NCBI GenBank assembly: GCA_011800805.1 | Contig: MPNW01000921.1 | Location: 23,383-61,180, forward strand | Length of the DNA: 37,798 nucleotides | Reading direction: 5' to 3' | Source: Hirudo medicinalis | Taxonomy: Eukaryota > Annelida > Clitellata > Hirudinida > Hirudinidae | Part shown: in pieces, positions 33,108 to 37,798 of the stretch | How positions within the stretch are numbered: position 1 is the first letter of the stretch | Layout: the number at the start of each line of letters is the position of its first letter | The notes under the pieces: model-generated | What the model was told of the DNA's origin: nothing | Databases searched by the model: none | What the model saw: only the letters and a program-made list of their open reading frames with translations | Made by a program: the position numbers and the translations under genes

Positions 33108-35228
33108 TTACTTTGGAAGCGAAATGTGGCTGTCAGAACTGAGGCTGTCTGTTCCCGCCAACGAACCAAACGACGGGGAGGCTTCGTTTCTTGAGGGGCT
33201 CCACTTGTCCACCCAGTTGCCTGGCCTCACCTTCTCCAGTTTGATCACCACCTTTCCTTTGTTTCCTCGTTCTGACGACACCTTATTAATAATCTAATAA
33301 TTAATTAATTACTTATCCAATAATAATTCAAAAATTAATAATTCATGAATAATTCATATGTAAATCGGATCATAAGCACTGGCTGCCATTACATTGCATC
33401 CATAATTTCCTAACTTAATTATGAAGCAGTTGATATTTAAATTATTAGTTGAAATATTAATATACTTACTTAATAATAAAATACTAAATAATTAAATACT
33501 TAATAATAGTGTACTTAATATAAATATTAATGTGTACTTAATATAAATATTAATGTGTACTTAATATAAATATTAATGTGTACTTAATATAAATATTAAT
33601 GTGTACTTAATATAAATATTAATGTCACAATTGAAATGATGAATTACGGTGTTCTCATTATGGCACACCTTATGTTTACATCTCGTGAAGGATCCTGGCA
33701 AAACACTGTTGTAAACTTCGACACCGTTTAAGAGGATGGCAACATGATCAACACTGAAAATAAAATATTTATTACCAACTTATCATAAATTATGATTTAT
33801 TTAGTAATCACCGATAATTTCATAATTAAATTATGGATAAATATTGAAAAAATATCGGTGTAATTACGAAATACTTGTAACATTAATAACTTATCTAAAT
33901 TATTCATTTCTAATCATAGGTAATCGTAGGTATATGATAGGTAGTCGTAGGTAATCATAGGTAATTATAGGTAATCATAGGTAATCATTGATACATGAGG
34001 TAATCATAGGTAATCGTAGGTATATGATAGGTAGTCATGGATAATCATAGGTAATTATAGGTAATCATAGGTAATCATTGATACATGAGGTAATCATAGG
34101 TAATGTATTATACTTAAAATACTTTAAGTATTCACAGTTTATATTAATATACTAAGTTCTTAACAAATCCTAGCTTCCCATTGACGTTTTTGTTCGCGAA
34201 ATAAAATGAAAATTTAAAAAATACGGTTTAATCAAGAATAATTCTTGTTATTTCAAATCTCCAATTCACTTCTACTTCCCAATGTTTGTTCACTGCACAG
34301 TTTCTAACACAATCTCCAGTGATCCACCATTGCTTAGTTACTCCAAAATTCCATGAATCTAGAAAATCTACTTTACTGGGCCCATTAATTAGTACAGGTA
34401 TTAGTACAATTGAGTACAAATGGCTTCTGAGAACTTCGAAATCATCTGCTGGAAGGTTGTACTTCTCAGATAACGAACAGATGTTGATGCAGAAGACGTG
34501 TATTTGCTCAAGAAATCGTATTTTCCTGGGAGATGTGGATGAGTGCTTAATGATGTCTGACTTTTACTAATGCTGGTGCATAAAAACTTTGAAATTTGAA
34601 ATATATTAATGAATAATAATTTTTAAAAACAAATAATAATTAACTCGTAGTTATAATTAATAAATAAATTATAAGAGTAGGATCAAGAATAAAGAATATT
34701 TTAAAAAATCCAAACGGAGATTAAAGATCCATTGATCACAAAACATGGAGCAGGGATGGATGACCTAAGATGACTCACAATGTCTTCTGCAACATCGATT
34801 ACCTCACATTTCAATGCACGTGCACACATTCATTTTGACGGAAATCGAATTTCCACCGACATCAAGCAAATATTTTCCTTGAAACTTTGAAACATTTCCT
34901 TCAACATTCTACAAATTCTAGAAATTGAAATATTTTAGAATCCGGGAAAAATTTGAGCAAACGTCTGTGAGCAGTTGCTTCGGTGTTAAGCAAATCCCTT
35001 TCTTCCTTTCAACAGTCGATAAGAGGTGAGGAAAGTTTAATTCCTGCAGAATCTTTCCAGGTGGGGAACGTTTGTTTGTTTGTTTGTTGAGAACGAAGGA
35101 GAAAACAATTTCCAATTGAAGTGTTTTTTACCCGATGTTCGAGACGTCAACCTTGTCTTTTCCACTCCTGAAGTTACTGAACTTGCCGACGATTTGTGCC
35201 CAGTGGTTGTCCAGGTCCTTCTTGCTGA
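33108..35228 (-). CDS. Unrecognised gene, last three exons
   Basis: Exons in transcript order: 35228-35132, 33753-33669, 33281-33108. Junction phases agree (GG|T, then AAG|GTG in phase 0), acceptors are TATTCCAG, TTTTCAG and TTAATAAG, and donors are GG|GTAAAA and AAG|GTGTGC. The 117 residues visible run from SKKDLDNHWAQIVGKF and GKDKVDVSNIG through VDHVAILLNGVEVYNSVLPG to GKVVIKLEKVRPGNWVDKW, then a Ser-rich tail ending SLPK. The alternating beta-type strands and the closing VVIKLEKVxPGxW pattern resemble the last strands of CS/p23-like domains (SGT1, NUDC), but I could not match a family. Upstream exons and the start were not found. It converges on D2HGDH. Confidence 0.6.
33508..33622. repeat. 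23-bp tandem repeat, five copies
   Basis: Five nearly identical 23-base units (TGTGTACTTAATATAAATAT plus TAA), inside the short intron between the last two exons of the minus-strand gene. Confidence 0.95.
33911..34105. repeat. 90-bp higher-order repeat built of 10-bp units
   Basis: The basic word is TAATCATAGG with variants. Nine such words form a 90-base unit that starts at 33911, 34001 and again, partially, at 34091. The TATATGATAG and TACATGAGG variants recur at fixed places in each unit. It lies within an intron of the minus-strand gene. Confidence 0.9.
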
Positions 35229-35542
35229 CTGGAATAATTTGGAAATGTTTTTATGATTTACGAATATTGCACGACTTAAAACGCCACATTTCATGGCTCA
35301 ACGTTTGCATCATTAATTGTCAAAAAATTGCATGTTGAGAAGGAGAAAATCCTCATCAACAAAAAATTCACGCGATTGCAATTTTACATTTCAAAGCAAT
35401 TATTAAAATTACGAAATATTATTTATAAACATCAGATAAATCAGTTGCACAGTAATGTCAATAAGTCGTGATTAACAGCGTCTGTTCGAACAAACACAAG
35501 TATTGAAGCATTCGACAGAAATGATTTTCCTTCGTTAAGAAG

Positions 35543-35580
35543 AATAAAACTGAATAAAACTGAATAAAACTGAATAAACC
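35543..35580. repeat. 11-bp tandem repeat, about 3.5 copies
   Basis: AAAACTGAATA units in tandem. Confidence 0.85.
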
Positions 35581-35864
35581 TCATGAACAATGAATCCAGG
35601 AAAGGAAGGAATATTGATTCGACCTTTCCGTCTGATAAATCGATTGGAGGATGTCACAAGGAATTATGAGCAATTAAATTATTCACAATCATCATCAGGA
35701 TCAGAAATTATTTGCAATCATTATCAGGATGAGAAGATGTTCACGGAACCAACTTCCAGATAATTGAAAAGCAAATTGGATCCGAAAAGTGATATTTAGG
35801 AACTGCGTTTCGTAAAGTTTTGTGAAAGAATTAAGTACAAAGTATAAAGTGCAAATTATTTATA

Positions 35865-35941
35865 TAATTATGAAAATTATTTACTTAATTGTGAAAATTA
35901 TTTACTTAATTATGAAAATTATTTACTTAATTGTGAAATTT
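35865..35941. repeat. 21-bp tandem repeat, about 3.6 copies
   Basis: GAAAATTATTTACTTAATT units alternating GT and AT at the unit end. Confidence 0.85.
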
Positions 35942-36145
35942 ATTTCACTAGTTTACAAGTTATTTGAATTTTCTAAAATCTTAACATACACTTAAGTACG
36001 CTAATGTTAAATTATTGTTGTTAGCATAATTACAAATACTAACGAAATACACGATGATCGGTCAAGTTATTTGATTACACAAATTATTAACTAACATGTG
36101 ATGAAGATGTTTCTTTTAATAATTTATTAAGCAATTTATGTATTC

Positions 36146-36464
36146 AATCATTCATTCATTCATCCATTCATTCATTCATTCATTCATCCATCCATCCATC
36201 CATCCATCCAATTATCCATCCATCCATCCATCCATCCATCCATCCATCCATCCATCCATCCATCCATCCATCCATCNTTCATTCATTCATTCATTCATTC
36301 ATTCATTCATTCATTCATTCATTCATTCATTCATTCATTCATTCATTCATTCATTCATTCATTCATTCATTCATTCATTCATCCATCCATCCATCCATCC
36401 ATCATCCATCCATCCATCCATCCATCCATCCATCCATTCATTCATTCATTTATTCATTCATTCA
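36146..36464. repeat. Long CATT/CATC tetranucleotide array with an N
   Basis: Blocks of CATT and CATC alternate over about 320 bases. An undetermined base at 36277 sits exactly where a CATC block gives way to CATT. True length is unknown. Confidence 0.95.
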
Positions 36465-36795
36465 ATCTTGAAGGAATGGATCTTCCATTGAAGTGAAATC
36501 ATTGAATCACGTGAAGAGAAATAATTTTCTGTCGATAAAATTACTTCCGAGTTTATTTTATTTTATTTTTAATTGAAATCAATTTCAAGAGCAAATACAA
36601 ATGAGAAAGAGAGTCAAGCAGGCAGCAGTTGTTGATAGAATTGAGTGATAACTCATCTTATTGGATGAGAGTACAATTGATTGTCTTATTGGACGAGGAG
36701 GTGGTCACGTGAGTGGATGAATGGAGTTGATTGGGTGAGATGATTGAGTGAATGGGTGGGTGGGTGGATTAATAAGATTGGTAGATTGAATAAAG
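36465..36795. other. Spacer
   Basis: No gene seen. A GGGT/GGAT-rich degenerate stretch lies near 36715-36775. Confidence 0.45.
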
Positions 36796-36848
36796 TCGAC
36801 GACGACGGTGATGATGATGATGGTGATGATGGTGATGATGATGGTGAT
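36796..36848. repeat. GAC/GAT/GGT trinucleotide repeat
   Basis: Interrupted GAT and GGT triplets after a short GAC run. Confidence 0.85.
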
Positions 36849-37047
36849 CTCCAACAATAGCAATCTCATCGAAGACTGACCATCGGGAAGCCAATGAGCT
36901 TCCAAAAGCACAAAAGCACGTAATTGAAAAGTAATTGAAAAATAATTGAAAAGGCGTCATGGAATTCCCCAGGGTCATCGGATGCTCGCTTCCATCGTCG
37001 GTTCAACATGAATCATTCGACCTCTGCCATGCGGGGTCAATAATCCT

Positions 37048-37139
37048 GATGATGATGTTGGAGATAATGGTGGTGGTGGTGGTGATTCAGACGATGATGA
37101 TGGTGGTGATGATGGTGATGATTATGACGATGATGAAGG
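37048..37139. repeat. GAT/GGT trinucleotide repeat
   Basis: Degenerate GAT and GGT triplets over about 90 bases. Confidence 0.8.
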
Positions 37140-37278
37140 TGATCATGGTTCCAATAATCTGTTTTTGATTAACTTTGTTGGCCTTGAAAAGGTCATGATG
37201 ACACATCAACAGATTAAAACGCATTTTAATAACAATTCCCGGAAAATAAATTTGCAGGATACTTCGGAGATTCATAAT

Positions 37279-37361
37279 ACGATATTAAATAAATCGATAT
37301 TAAATATTATATTAAATACGATATTAAATACGATATTAAATATTATATTAAATACGATATT
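37279..37361. repeat. 12-bp CGATATTAAATA tandem repeat
   Basis: Repeated CGATATTAAATA units with TATATTAAATA variants. Confidence 0.85.
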
Positions 37362-37642
37362 CCCGAATAAATTTGAATTAACGACTGATGAAGAAAACCT
37401 TGAAAATTCATTCATTTGAAATTTTATCGGGAAATATAATCTAATGTGATCTGCAAATGATTTTGACATTTGCACGCCTCAGTGATGTCTGTTGATGCAT
37501 TTGGAGGCGCTAAATGAATGAGACTTGTGTTTTGAACGATGAGACATAATTTCCTTTCTAAAACGTCATCATCATCGTCACCTTTAACATCAACATTACA
37601 TTACTTGCAAATTCATAACGATGATTTGAACTCTCTCTAAAT

Positions 37643-37643
37643 T

Positions 37644-37736
<93 letters not shown>
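37643..37736. repeat. CAT trinucleotide microsatellite
   Basis: Almost pure ATC triplets with one CAC interruption, near the right edge of the window. Confidence 0.95.
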
Positions 37737-37798
37737 TATCTTATAAAATATTCTTCATGTACGATTAAAATTAATTTCAAACGATAAATTACGAAAAT

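Larger units (their letters stand above)
35229..36145. other. AT-rich region upstream of the minus-strand exons
   Basis: I searched it on the minus strand for the missing upstream exons and found none with an acceptable donor and phase. It includes the two short tandem repeats listed separately. Confidence 0.4.

Noticed and set aside
34228..34570. Overlapping ORFs on both strands
   Set aside because: Considered as a fourth exon of the minus-strand gene, but exons 35132 and 33753 already join in phase and neither frame here fits between them.
36138..36491. ORF of repeated Ile-His-Ser/Pro
   Set aside because: Direct translation of the CATT/CATC array, interrupted by an N.
36860..37010. Exon-like minus-strand pieces near 36860-37010 considered as upstream exons of the minus-strand gene
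   Set aside because: No usable GT donor or phase match was found.

Overview
The window is animal nuclear DNA, most likely from an invertebrate. It is AT-rich, with short introns (often 65-160 bases), GT-AG splice sites, the standard code, canonical AATAAA signals and very many tri- and tetranucleotide microsatellites. The sequence alone does not fix the phylum. I rebuilt every multi-exon gene by joining exons with matching splice phases and comparing them with remembered family sequences. No alignment or search was run.

Layout: 1-5649 is non-coding and repeat-rich, with two clusters of nuclear-receptor-like half-sites and several microsatellites. 5650-12415 (+) is a complete 26-exon HIRA histone-chaperone gene. 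12912-14010 is a decayed DNA transposon with inverted ends. 14413-15183 (+) is TMEM70, a mitochondrial ATP synthase/complex I assembly factor. 17894-19342 (+) is an intronless gene with a long disordered N-terminus and a C-terminal alpha-crystallin (HSP20) domain. 21783-24748 (+) is a short protein 4.1-type FERM gene, with a possible further 5' exon at 20978-21115. 27014-29106 (+) is D-2-hydroxyglutarate dehydrogenase in 7 exons. 31144-31540 (-) is a broken hAT transposase. 33108-35228 (-) holds the last three exons of a gene I do not recognise, not covered by any long ORF. 35300-37798 is repeats and AT-rich spacer.

The genes do not form a pathway. HIRA is nuclear (H3.3 deposition), TMEM70 and D2HGDH are mitochondrial, and protein 4.1 is cortical/membrane. 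Their clustering looks like ordinary gene neighbourhood. I found no clear new multi-gene system. The best leads are the unrecognised minus-strand gene, the HSP20-domain protein with its long disordered arm, a dual-frame alternative C-terminus in the 4.1 gene, and a substitution at a substrate-contact position of D2HGDH.
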